In this document: positions 1-6,894 of the stretch, in pieces | How positions within the stretch are numbered: the stretch's first letter is position 1 | Layout of the letters: each line of letters begins with the position of its first letter | DNA from: Granulosicoccus sp964435305 | GTDB taxonomy: Bacteria > Pseudomonadota > Gammaproteobacteria > Granulosicoccales > Granulosicoccaceae | Assembly (NCBI GenBank): GCA_964435305.1 | Contig: CAYSZH010000203.1 | Location: 1-7,044 of the forward strand | Length of the DNA: 7,044 nt | Reading direction: 5' to 3' | The notes under the pieces: generated by a model | Told to the model about the DNA's origin: nothing | Databases searched by the model: none | Seen by the model: the letters and a program-made list of their open reading frames with translations, nothing else | Position numbers and translations under genes: made by a program

Positions 1-1
1 A

Positions 2-76
2 TTCGGCGCAGAATACAAACCCAAAACTACGACCGATGATGGGCTTGGCTGGCTCGCCAATTACTTTAGCCCGTAA
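2..76 (+). CDS. 3' end of a protein entering from the left (possible SDR/epimerase C-terminus)
   Basis: An open frame enters from the window edge and ends at TAA 74-76, giving a 24-residue tail: FGAEYKPKTTTDD followed by GLGWLANYFSP. Its composition looks like a real protein end rather than chance. The pattern of a 'YKPKT' turn, two acidic residues, 'GL' and an aromatic-rich last helix resembles the C-terminus of NAD-dependent epimerases/dehydratases of the extended short-chain dehydrogenase type, which often end like 'kPkTsleeGl..fveWy'. That identification is inference from a very short segment. The start, length and function lie outside the window. The gene points the same way as the two GGDEF-EAL genes but is 197 bases from the next one, so it is probably not in the same operon. 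Confidence 0.4.
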   Translation, partial: FGAEYKPKTTTDDGLGWLANYFSP

Positions 77-208
77 TTTGCCTGATAGCGCACATAATCA
101 CTATTAGTAGTACCGGCAACATCGCAGCGCATTGGGCTCCCAAAACACAAATGCGAATAGATGAGTATCCCACCCCTTTGTCCGCATTCAAAGCCGTTCG
201 AATTTGGC

Positions 209-224
209 CTCATGGATGCATGAG
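209..224. repeat. Short perfect inverted repeat upstream of the PAS-GAF-GGDEF-EAL gene
   Basis: CTCATG, a four-base spacer GATG, then CATGAG: a perfect 6-bp inverted repeat centred about 57 bases before ATG 274. It could be an operator or a small RNA hairpin, but a repeat this short can occur by chance. No U-run follows, so it is not a classical terminator. I found no convincing -35/-10 pair in 77-273, and nothing else worth naming there. Confidence 0.25.
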
Positions 225-273
225 ATAGAGCTCGCGGTCACAAAAGTTCTCGGTAGGTTAGCCGCTACGTTAC

Positions 274-3069
274 ATGGAACTGTGCGGAACACACGGAATG
301 CTGAATAAATTAGACAGTCAGTCGCTTTTGGAGCAAATTGGGGACACACAATCCAGCTCACTGGCGATCAAAGATTTGGAGCATCGCTTTGTTTATGTAA
401 ACGAGTCATTTGCCACGAAGATTGGCCGAAAGTGCGATGAAGTTATTGGTAAAAACGATCTTGAACTCGGTCGACCTGAGTCACTTGTTCTTGGCGACCC
501 GTCTATAAATTGGCCCGGCCTTTGGGAGCTGGAGAAGCAGGTAATCGAAGCAGGTTGCAAGCATACCAATGCCGAGGCTACCCATATGCTTCGAAATAAC
601 ACGACGACTCGTCGAACACCTCTCCGTGACGCTACAGGAGAAATTGTTGGGCTCATGATCCAACTGCATGAGAATGACGAAGCTCTTAATCTACATATCC
701 CTGACCCAAACAATAAGAAAACCCAGTGGCTTCAGAAAGCAGAGTCGGACACCTTCGACGTGGTGCTGGCTGAGTTGTCATCTTGCCACAATACTCAGTC
801 GCTGTTTGATCGACTCGTCGATACCATTGTAGAAAAAACCAGCGCAGATGGTGCATACATCGCCAAGGTACACGAGTCTGGCGATTTCATTGAGTTTGTC
901 TCCTTCTCCGGAATCAAGCCAGAATTCCGTGCAGGGACACGTCGCCACCTGGGACATGGCCTCATAGGGGAGATTTGGGAGCGAGGGGAAGCTGCGTTCG
1001 TATCTGATCTTGGAAATGACAATTTTAACTACGATTGGGAGCCTCATACACAGGCGTTTGTTTTGCCCTTGATTGTTGATGGTGAAACGGTGGCGGTGCT
1101 TAGCACAGTGTCTACCCCTAGCTCTCCCGATTTGGCTCAGGATATCCATTTGCTTCAGCGCATCTCTCGTATTGCGACCTTTGGGATTACAAACACCTTG
1201 TTTATGGATGAATCTTCAGAACGCATATCTAGGACTCGCGCGTTGGGAGAATTAAGCAGGTTATTAAACACAGTGGAGAACGCGACTGATGCCTGCGATG
1301 CCGTTTGTCGTGTATTGTTACCAGCCTTTGATGCCACACGCGCCAGCAGTTTTCTCGTAGACAAAAACGGAAAATTTTCTTCTCATGTCAGTTGGTGCAT
1401 GGCTAACGGTGAGGTGCAGCCTGCGGCCACAATACCCGCTGAACTGGCAACGAGCTGTATAGCGTACTGGAGTGTTGTAAACAGCGAAACGGCGGTAATT
1501 AAACGATATGAAGAAGATCCGCGTGAATGCAAAGAGATTCACGAAGCACGAGAAAAACTTAATATTGGCAGCACTTGCAGTGTGCCCTTGTACATATCTG
1601 GCAAGCCCGCAGGAACGCTTTTAATATCCAGAGATCGCGACCGGCTGGATTTTGACGAAAATGATATTACAGCCTTCTCGACTATCATCAATCAACTCTC
1701 AAGCGCTTTGGAGAGACACGAACTTGCAAATCAACTTCAGCATCAGGCATTTCACGATCGCTTAACAACATTGCCAAACCGGCACCATTTTGAACTTGAA
1801 CTCGATAACGCGCTTAAAATTGCTAATGAGAATGGCTCAACTGTGAGTGTTCTATTTATGGATCTGGATGGATTTAAAGATGTTAATGACACACTTGGCC
1901 ATGCTGCCGGTGATTTGCTGTTGTCATTGGTTTCAGAACGTTTACGCGGGTGTATTAATTCATCTGATATGTTGGCGCGCATGGGGGGCGATGAATTCGC
2001 TGTCATCGTTTGCAATAACGATAGTGCCGATTCCGCACATCTAATCGCTAAAAGAATATTATTAAAATTATCTACCCCTGTAAGCATGGTGGGCCAATCT
2101 GTCAAAGTCGGTGCTAGCATCGGTATAAGTCAGTATCCGAAAGATGGCTTAAGCGGAGATGAAATCCTTAGATGCGCAGATACCGCTATGTATCAGGCCA
2201 AATACAGCGGTAAAGGGCAGATTCTTGATTTTGATAAGAATCTGGCAGAAGATGCCCGTGATCGCAATAAGATTGAAGCGGAGCTTCGGAACGCTATAGA
2301 TAACAAGGAGTTTAAACTGCTTTATCAGCCGCAGGTTCGGTGCACTGATAATCAAGTCGTTGGCGTTGAAGCCTTGATACGTTGGGAGCATCCCAGTCGT
2401 GGTTTAGTTTCACCCGCAGAATTTATCCCCTTGGCCGAAAACATTGGACTTATAAACGCAATTGGTGCGTGGGTTATCGATGAATCCATAAGACAGCTCG
2501 CTGTGTGGCAGGGGACATCGCTACGCAAGCTGCGAGTGAGTATTAACATTGCAGCATCCCAATTCCAAATGGAGGACTTTACAGATCAAGTCTTAAATGC
2601 ACTTACACAACATCAAGTACCTGCAAACTTACTCGAATTAGAAGTGACTGAAAGCGTCGTTATGAACGATATGAGCTCTGTTGTAGAGCGCTTGTACCGA
2701 CTACGCGAGGCAGGTGTGCGCGTAGCAATAGATGATTTTGGTACAGGTTATTCGTCATTAAGTTACCTACAGGATTTGCCGCTGGATGTGCTGAAAATTG
2801 ACCGTACGTTTGTGTCACGTCTTGCATGCGAATCTGGAGAGCAATCACTCGTTAAAACAATACAATTGCTTGCTTCAGGGCTTGGTTTGGAGACAGTCGC
2901 GGAGGGTGTCGAGTCGCTGGAACAAAAGGATGCGGTAGAAGAACTTGGCTGCGACCTGATCCAGGGATTTTTGCACTCGCGGCCAGTTGCGGCAGATGAG
3001 ATTCCTCATGCGGTAGAAGGAATTGAATCACGCGATGTTCAAGACTTGGATGGCTCGCGAGCAGCCTAG
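274..3069 (+). CDS. Soluble PAS-GAF-GAF-GGDEF-EAL cyclic-di-GMP synthase/phosphodiesterase
   Basis: This 931-residue protein should make and/or degrade cyclic-di-GMP in the cytoplasm; no membrane segment or signal peptide is seen. Domains in order: PAS (about 17-135; 'IKDLEHRFVYVNESF' is a PAS_4-type core), GAF1 (about 165-310), GAF2 (about 325-480), a linker helix (480-492), GGDEF (about 493-655) and EAL (about 662-915). The GGDEF site looks intact: DRLTTLPNR 495-503, Asp530, Asn538, Asp547, GGDEF 571-575, and Lys643 and Lys647. The inhibitory RxxD position is NSSD (562-565), so the product-feedback site is lost. The EAL residues are all present: Glu699, Asn758, Glu790, Asp820-Asp821 in the DDFGTGYSS loop, Lys841, Glu877 and Gln897. 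Both activities are therefore plausible. The ligands of PAS and GAF cannot be read. An in-frame stop at 259-261 limits the start to ATG 274 or ATG 298. ATG 274 has no clear ribosome site. ATG 298 has GGAA at 286-289, eight bases upstream, and may be the true start. The longest frame is reported. Confidence 0.93.
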   Translation: MELCGTHGMLNKLDSQSLLEQIGDTQSSSLAIKDLEHRFVYVNESFATKIGRKCDEVIGKNDLELGRPESLVLGDPSINWPGLWELEKQVIEAGCKHTNAEATHMLRNNTTTRRTPLRDATGEIVGLMIQLHENDEALNLHIPDPNNKKTQWLQKAESDTFDVVLAELSSCHNTQSLFDRLVDTIVEKTSADGAYIAKVHESGDFIEFVSFSGIKPEFRAGTRRHLGHGLIGEIWERGEAAFVSDLGNDNFNYDWEPHTQAFVLPLIVDGETVAVLSTVSTPSSPDLAQDIHLLQRISRIATFGITNTLFMDESSERISRTRALGELSRLLNTVENATDACDAVCRVLLPAFDATRASSFLVDKNGKFSSHVSWCMANGEVQPAATIPAELATSCIAYWSVVNSETAVIKRYEEDPRECKEIHEAREKLNIGSTCSVPLYISGKPAGTLLISRDRDRLDFDENDITAFSTIINQLSSALERHELANQLQHQAFHDRLTTLPNRHHFELELDNALKIANENGSTVSVLFMDLDGFKDVNDTLGHAAGDLLLSLVSERLRGCINSSDMLARMGGDEFAVIVCNNDSADSAHLIAKRILLKLSTPVSMVGQSVKVGASIGISQYPKDGLSGDEILRCADTAMYQAKYSGKGQILDFDKNLAEDARDRNKIEAELRNAIDNKEFKLLYQPQVRCTDNQVVGVEALIRWEHPSRGLVSPAEFIPLAENIGLINAIGAWVIDESIRQLAVWQGTSLRKLRVSINIAASQFQMEDFTDQVLNALTQHQVPANLLELEVTESVVMNDMSSVVERLYRLREAGVRVAIDDFGTGYSSLSYLQDLPLDVLKIDRTFVSRLACESGEQSLVKTIQLLASGLGLETVAEGVESLEQKDAVEELGCDLIQGFLHSRPVAADEIPHAVEGIESRDVQDLDGSRAA

Positions 3070-3099
3070 TTGAAAGTAGGTAATACAATGTGAAACAGA

Positions 3100-3120
3100 A
3101 CACAAACTTTTGTTTAGTGT
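3100..3120 (+). other. Weak AT-rich stem-loop after the first GGDEF-EAL gene
   Basis: ACACAAAC, loop TTTT, then GTTT-A-GTGT form an 8-bp stem with one bulged A, about 30 bases past stop codon 3067-3069. The stem is AT-rich and is followed by CTTCTATT rather than a U-run, so it would be a poor intrinsic terminator. It may slow or partly end transcription between the two enzyme genes. Confidence 0.25.
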
Positions 3121-3139
3121 CTTCTATTATGTGAACAGC

Positions 3140-3166
3140 TTGACGCTTCTCTTTCAATCATTTAAT
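3140..3166 (+). promoter_or_regulatory. Possible sigma-70 promoter for the membrane GGDEF-EAL gene
   Basis: TTGACG at 3140-3145 matches the -35 consensus at five of six bases. TTTAAT at 3161-3166 matches the -10 consensus at five of six. The spacing is 15 bases, shorter than the usual 16-18, which lowers confidence. Transcription would start near 3173, leaving a leader of about 16 bases before ATG 3189 or about 64 before ATG 3237. If real, the second enzyme can be expressed independently of the first. Confidence 0.35.
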
Positions 3167-3188
3167 CCTGTTGCTGCTGATCCGATAA

Positions 3189-5660
3189 ATGACTATTGTC
3201 GTTGTATCTGCTCATAATGCTAACAGACTGATTGAAATGAAAAACTATGTTTGGCTAAAACACAACAACATTATGTTAATCAATTTGTGTGTGATTGGCC
3301 TGATGCTGTGGTTAACCATTAGCTTTCTTGTGCTCGCAATTTCTGAGCGTGAGCAGGCTTTGTTGCTTCGCTCATCTGTTAACACACAAAAAACCATTTA
3401 CAGTGCAGCCACAGTTGTCGCATCTGAAAGCCTGCGTATCGGCACAGGTTTGGATGTCAGCATTGTTGACAAAGAAATACAGAAAATCCATCGGAAAGCC
3501 GTTGATTTCTCCAGTTTTTGCGATGCGACGAATGAGTCAATGCTCACGACTACGACTGAACTAATCAGTAAGAAAAAATTTGATCTGCATTCAAGAAACA
3601 ATGCCAGCAGCATAGCAACAGTGCTCTCCCAACTAAACGAGAATGTGAAGAAGCTTGATTCGATGCAGAAATCAGCATTGGATCAATATGCTTCTGGAGG
3701 CGAGAATAAATTAGATGGCGTATCTGCATATTCTCGCTTGCAAGCAATAGAATTACATCAAGAAACTATAATGGGAATGAATTCGCTTTCCAATGGAATA
3801 GCGTATCTTCCAAGCAACAAAGCATCCGATATTTCTGTATTGCAAAGCATCGTCGCCGAATTGATGGATCTTCGCTATGAGTTGGCCCAATCCCAACTAA
3901 ATAATAGCTATATCATAAAGGCGAACCGCCTTGGCAATGAAAGCTTTGATTTTTCAGATCGTCAAGCAAGCACCCGTCATCTGACACACTTGGAAAATAT
4001 TAGCCTTCTGAGTTCCAGTCTTGATTCTTATCCAGCGGCTGATGAGCAATCGCAAGCCTTGAAGAGCTGGTATCTGAAGCATGATACACGCATCCAAGGC
4101 AATCAGGACAACAGCTATGTCTATCTCCATGAAGACCCGGTGTTATTTGTAGCACTGCTGGAGAAGGTAGATGAACTTGCAGATGTTGGCTTTAAAGGGC
4201 TCAATATACTGGGCGCAGAACAGCTGGCCCGTGCAACACGAAACTTTTATATCGATATCGTACTCATATTATTGTGTTTTCTTGTTACCGCCACCACTGT
4301 ATTACTTAACAAGAGAATTAAATATCTGGCTTATAAAGACAACCTGACAGGTTTAGCCAATCGTGTAAGCCTGGAACATTGGCTTGTAGAGTCTACTGGG
4401 TCTTCACAAACGGACAACAACACTCAGCATGCACTTATCTACATCAACCTCGATAAATTCAAATCTGTAAACGATAACTACGGGCACGAATTGGGCGACG
4501 AATTACTGAAAGAGGCGTCGCGACGATTAACATCAGCCTGCGATTCCAGCGCGATTGTAGCAAGGCTCGGCGGTGACGAATTTGCCGTTTACCTAAGAGA
4601 TATAACATCAGAAGAACAAGTGATGCTCTTCTCTGAAAGATTAATTCAGCTTCTAAGTCAAGAATATAAGGTGCAAGGCCATAATGCTCACGTTGGAGCC
4701 AGTGCCGGTGTTAGCTTTTATCCAGAAGATAGCAGCAATGGGTTAAAGCTGTTAAACAATGCTGATATTGCCATGTACCATAACAAAGCCAATGATCAAG
4801 GATGCGCTGATCGCTTTAATGTAGAGGTCGCGGAATATTACCAGCATCGCTTGGAAACTGAGGTGGATCTTAAAAAAGCATTAGAAAACGATGAGTTCGA
4901 ACTAAATTACCAACCTAAAGTCTGTGTTACTTCCGGACAAGTGATGGGTGTTGAGGCGTTGTTACGCTGGAAACATCACGAACGAGGCTATATATCTCCA
5001 GCTGTGTTTATCCCGGTGGCCGAAGAGCTCGGACTAATGGAAAAGATTGGTACGTGGGTGTTAAACAAGGCCTGTGTTGAGACATTCGAACATCAACAAA
5101 AAGAGTCGCTTGATTACCAACTAGCCGTTAATATTTCATCGCAGCAGTTTCGAGATGATAAATTCGAGGCTAAAATATACAAAGCGCTGAAAGACAGTGG
5201 ATTAAAACACAGTCAGTTAGAGCTTGAGGTTACAGAGAGCCTGCTCATGCACGACCAGGACAGAGTGATCACCGTCTTGCACAATTTAAGACAACAAGGC
5301 ATCAAGACATCCATTGACGATTTTGGAACTGGATATTCGTCTCTCCAATATTTACAGAAGTTGCCATTGGATGCGCTGAAAATAGACAGAGCGTTTATAC
5401 TGGCTTTAGACGATATTTCTCCAGCTGATTCAGTTGCTAATTCAATCGTACAAATGGCCTCTTTATTTAACTTGGTTACTGTTGCCGAAGGCGTTGAAAC
5501 AGCTGAGCAAGATCAAAAGATACGTTCTCTGGGCGTTAATTTTATCCAAGGGTACCGGTATTCGAGGCCGTTACCCTGCGACGAACTTGCCGATGCTATT
5601 CGTGCTATACCCACAATGTTTGAGTCCAGCTCAGGAAAAGAGCACAACGAAGCTGCTTAA
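3189..5660 (+). CDS. Inner-membrane GGDEF-EAL protein with periplasmic sensor domain, probably mainly a cyclic-di-GMP phosphodiesterase
   Basis: This 823-residue protein has two membrane segments (about 28-51 and 354-373) around a roughly 300-residue, mostly helical periplasmic region that I cannot assign to a named sensor family. A cytoplasmic GGDEF (about 380-545) and EAL (about 553-808) follow. The EAL residues are complete: Glu589, Asn648, Glu680, Asp710-Asp711 in DDFGTGYSS, Lys731, Glu767 and Gln787. GGDEF 461-465, Asn428 and Asp437 are kept. However, the first metal-binding Asp is Asn420 (INLDKFK), and the usual 'AKxxGR' patch reads NKANDQ (532-537). The inhibitory RxxD site is DSSA (451-454). 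Inference: the GGDEF domain is weak, inactive or a GTP sensor, and phosphodiesterase activity dominates. A stop at 3186-3188 makes ATG 3189 the first possible start. ATG 3237 (MKNYVW, just before the first membrane segment) is a natural alternative; neither has a strong ribosome site. The gene follows another GGDEF-EAL gene after 119 bases and may have its own promoter. Confidence 0.92.
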   Translation: MTIVVVSAHNANRLIEMKNYVWLKHNNIMLINLCVIGLMLWLTISFLVLAISEREQALLLRSSVNTQKTIYSAATVVASESLRIGTGLDVSIVDKEIQKIHRKAVDFSSFCDATNESMLTTTTELISKKKFDLHSRNNASSIATVLSQLNENVKKLDSMQKSALDQYASGGENKLDGVSAYSRLQAIELHQETIMGMNSLSNGIAYLPSNKASDISVLQSIVAELMDLRYELAQSQLNNSYIIKANRLGNESFDFSDRQASTRHLTHLENISLLSSSLDSYPAADEQSQALKSWYLKHDTRIQGNQDNSYVYLHEDPVLFVALLEKVDELADVGFKGLNILGAEQLARATRNFYIDIVLILLCFLVTATTVLLNKRIKYLAYKDNLTGLANRVSLEHWLVESTGSSQTDNNTQHALIYINLDKFKSVNDNYGHELGDELLKEASRRLTSACDSSAIVARLGGDEFAVYLRDITSEEQVMLFSERLIQLLSQEYKVQGHNAHVGASAGVSFYPEDSSNGLKLLNNADIAMYHNKANDQGCADRFNVEVAEYYQHRLETEVDLKKALENDEFELNYQPKVCVTSGQVMGVEALLRWKHHERGYISPAVFIPVAEELGLMEKIGTWVLNKACVETFEHQQKESLDYQLAVNISSQQFRDDKFEAKIYKALKDSGLKHSQLELEVTESLLMHDQDRVITVLHNLRQQGIKTSIDDFGTGYSSLQYLQKLPLDALKIDRAFILALDDISPADSVANSIVQMASLFNLVTVAEGVETAEQDQKIRSLGVNFIQGYRYSRPLPCDELADAIRAIPTMFESSSGKEHNEAA

Positions 5661-5728
5661 TATAAGACTGCTGTGAAACGCAGCACCGATAAAATCGTGG
5701 CTGCGCCCCACAATGCAACTTGATCACT
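5657..5728 (-). other. Open alternative frame that may be the lost C-terminus of the solute-binding protein
   Basis: Reading in the frame one base over from AGT 5728-5726, the minus strand stays open for 23 codons, beginning SDQVALWGAATILSVL, and ends at TAA 5659-5657. That stop overlaps the TAA of the convergent gene (5658-5660) in a TTAA palindrome. Placed after the real protein end (GLPSS), the 'SDQVALWGAA' stretch looks like the start of the last helix of family-3 solute-binding proteins. The later part lacks the usual 'dGtYakI' motif. This could be a frameshifted, decaying tail or chance. It overlaps the proposed terminator. Confidence 0.3.
5669..5705. terminator. Nested inverted repeats between convergent genes, possible two-way terminator
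   Basis: Two alternative hairpins overlap here. The first pairs TGCTGTG (5669-5675) with CGCAGCA (5679-5685), with one G-U pair and loop AAA. The second pairs CGCAGC (5679-5684) with GCTGCG (5700-5705) and encloses an inner CGAT-AAA-ATCG stem (5687-5697). Both lie between the stop codons of the convergent genes, at 5660 and 5724, where a shared terminator is expected. Neither side has a strong U-run: the minus strand has only TTT after the second hairpin and TCTTATATT after the first. The structure is clear; the terminator role is inferred from position. Confidence 0.45.
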
Positions 5729-6704
5729 TACTCGATGGAAGTCCTGTTGCAAATCCCACTCCACCAAATACCAGGATGTTCGCCGTAAACTCACATTCCG
5801 AGCAGAATTCCGGTGTCCTTTGACGAGTGACCGCCAGACGCGCATTTGTTCCCATAACAAAATGCGCATCAGCGGTTTCTGCATATTCAAGTACATTTGA
5901 TTGCGGTGTACGAAAATTCATAGTGAACGTCTTCCCAAATTTTTTCTCCCATCCCTTCATTATTGAATGTTCGCCAGTGTCTTCATAGCCTGCGATTATT
6001 AATCCAGCATTCGGGTCGGCGACAGCGGCAAGAATTTCTTCAGCGGTGGTTAGCTTCATATCTGGATTTTTAAACGGTGTACGGGTTCGAACAACAGACA
6101 TGTTTAAAGGGTAGTAAGCCGGGGACATATGCGAAATTTCTTTACGACGTGCATTGATCGCATAAGCACCTCCGATAATGTCATAGCAATTGGCAGGCGA
6201 ACCAGTCTCCAGTGCAACACAATCCTGATCGCCGTCTGTAGCCAGCCATTTATACATATCGTTGTTGCCAACTTCGCTTGTGTATTCGACCCAATCCAGA
6301 TCAATGTTTTTCCCGTAGTGTGAATTTAACTTGTCTTGAATAATTTCCCAATATTCCACCGATAATCCGACTGGATCATCTCCTTCGCCTGGAACAGACC
6401 AGGGTGCACCAACAGCAATCCAACCTAAACGCAATTTTTCAGTGTTTATAACTCGGTGCAGTAACGTGCCTTCCTCGACAGTTTCCGGGTACGGGTAGTC
6501 TTTTGAATTGACCAGGGAACTATCGTTTTTGAAATCGGGTGCGGGCATGCCATAGTTTGCAAGCACATCCAGGTAGCGAGGGTCCTCAATGGCCTCGCCC
6601 ATAGCGGCGGTCATTGCCTTGTAAAGGGATTCTGACGAATTGGCTGGCGATGCGCACACCACCATCGCCGAGATAGCTACTGTACCTAGTAATTTGTTTA
6701 GCAT
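5724..6704 (-). CDS. Secreted periplasmic solute-binding protein, family-3 (amino-acid type) fold, unusual ends
   Basis: The longest frame is 327 residues from ATG 6707. ATG 6704 is preferred because GGAG at 6714-6711 lies six bases from it and only three from ATG 6707. Numbering here is from 6707. A Sec signal peptide is clear (MMLNKLLGTVAISAMVVCAS), with likely cleavage after Ala22 (SPA). The core starts near 90 (LRLGWIAVGAPWSVP) and continues through 'YDIIGGAYAINARRKEI' (175-191), where Arg187 aligns with the carboxylate-binding Arg of amino-acid binding proteins. It ends at GGVGFATGLPSSK (315-327). In the family, one or two helices normally follow this strand; here the protein stops. Residues 28-53 (LYKAMTAAMGEAIEDPRY and on) resemble such helices. 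Cys163/Cys174 and Cys302/Cys305 may form disulfides. The acidic residue that binds the ligand amine is not obvious, so the ligand is unknown. No ABC permease or ATPase gene is adjacent. Frameshifted loss of the C-terminus is possible. Confidence 0.8.
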   Translation of the reverse strand: MLNKLLGTVAISAMVVCASPANSSESLYKAMTAAMGEAIEDPRYLDVLANYGMPAPDFKNDSSLVNSKDYPYPETVEEGTLLHRVINTEKLRLGWIAVGAPWSVPGEGDDPVGLSVEYWEIIQDKLNSHYGKNIDLDWVEYTSEVGNNDMYKWLATDGDQDCVALETGSPANCYDIIGGAYAINARRKEISHMSPAYYPLNMSVVRTRTPFKNPDMKLTTAEEILAAVADPNAGLIIAGYEDTGEHSIMKGWEKKFGKTFTMNFRTPQSNVLEYAETADAHFVMGTNARLAVTRQRTPEFCSECEFTANILVFGGVGFATGLPSSK

Positions 6705-6710
6705 CATGAT

Positions 6711-6714
6711 CTCC
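6711..6714 (-). promoter_or_regulatory. Ribosome binding site deciding the start of the solute-binding gene
   Basis: GGAG on the minus strand lies six bases before ATG 6704 and only three before ATG 6707. The spacing favours the second of the two adjacent ATG codons, so the mature signal peptide probably begins MLNKLLG. It is the clearest Shine-Dalgarno sequence in the window. Confidence 0.65.
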
Positions 6715-6724
6715 GATTGGTTGA

Positions 6725-6739
6725 CTATTGTTTCAATAG
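6725..6739. repeat. Perfect inverted repeat just upstream of the solute-binding gene's ribosome site
   Basis: CTATTG-TTT-CAATAG is a perfect 6-bp stem with a three-base loop. It ends ten bases upstream of the GGAG ribosome site of the minus-strand gene, so in the mRNA leader it could form a small hairpin affecting translation, or as DNA serve as an operator. The stem is AT-rich and modest in stability. Confidence 0.4.
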
Positions 6740-6744
6740 AAGCT

Positions 6745-6760
6745 GACGATCACAATCGTC
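6745..6760. repeat. Perfect GACGAT/ATCGTC inverted repeat upstream of the solute-binding gene
   Basis: GACGAT-CACA-ATCGTC is a perfect 6-bp stem with a four-base loop, five bases from the repeat at 6725-6739 and about 40 bases before the start codon. Its ACGAT/ATCGT core recurs in the longer repeat at 6901-6931, which hints at sites for one regulator. A leader hairpin is the other reading. Confidence 0.45.
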
Positions 6761-6772
6761 GAACGCATTAAC

Positions 6773-6778
6773 CGTATA
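6773..6778 (-). promoter_or_regulatory. Weak extended -10-like element for the solute-binding gene
   Basis: On the minus strand the sequence reads TTGGTATACG. The TG-G-TATACG part resembles an extended -10 element, with TATA matched and the last two bases off. No good -35 element lies 16-18 bases upstream. Transcription from here would include both hairpins at 6725-6760 in the leader. Confidence 0.2.
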
Positions 6779-6894
6779 CCAAGCAAACAACTGTTTTGGC
6801 TTTTGTTACTGCTTTAACGCTATGCAACCATGACACAAAGAAAATCACATCTAATCATGTAAATCCAATAGCCAAATGCTGTGTTTCAGTTTGT

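Noticed and set aside
132..143. TTGGG-CT-CCCAA as terminator of the upstream gene
   Set aside because: The stem can only form four pairs with a normal loop and no U-run follows.
778..1149. Minus-strand open frame of 123 codons inside the first GGDEF-EAL gene
   Set aside because: It lies fully inside a gene with unmistakable domain motifs, resembles no protein, and is a shadow of the coding frame.
1752..2120. Minus-strand open frame of 122 codons over the GGDEF region
   Set aside because: It overlaps the GGDEF catalytic core on the other strand and has no recognisable content or ribosome site.
2852..3157. Minus-strand open frame of 101 codons spanning the end of the first enzyme gene and the gap
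   Set aside because: Most of it is antisense to the EAL domain. The part in the gap shows no start signals, and the product has no family pattern.
6644..6704. Lipoprotein signal (lipobox) at Cys18 of the solute-binding protein
   Set aside because: The residues before the cysteine are M-V-V. A lipobox needs a small residue (Gly, Ala or Ser) just before Cys, so ordinary signal peptidase cleavage after Ala22 fits better.
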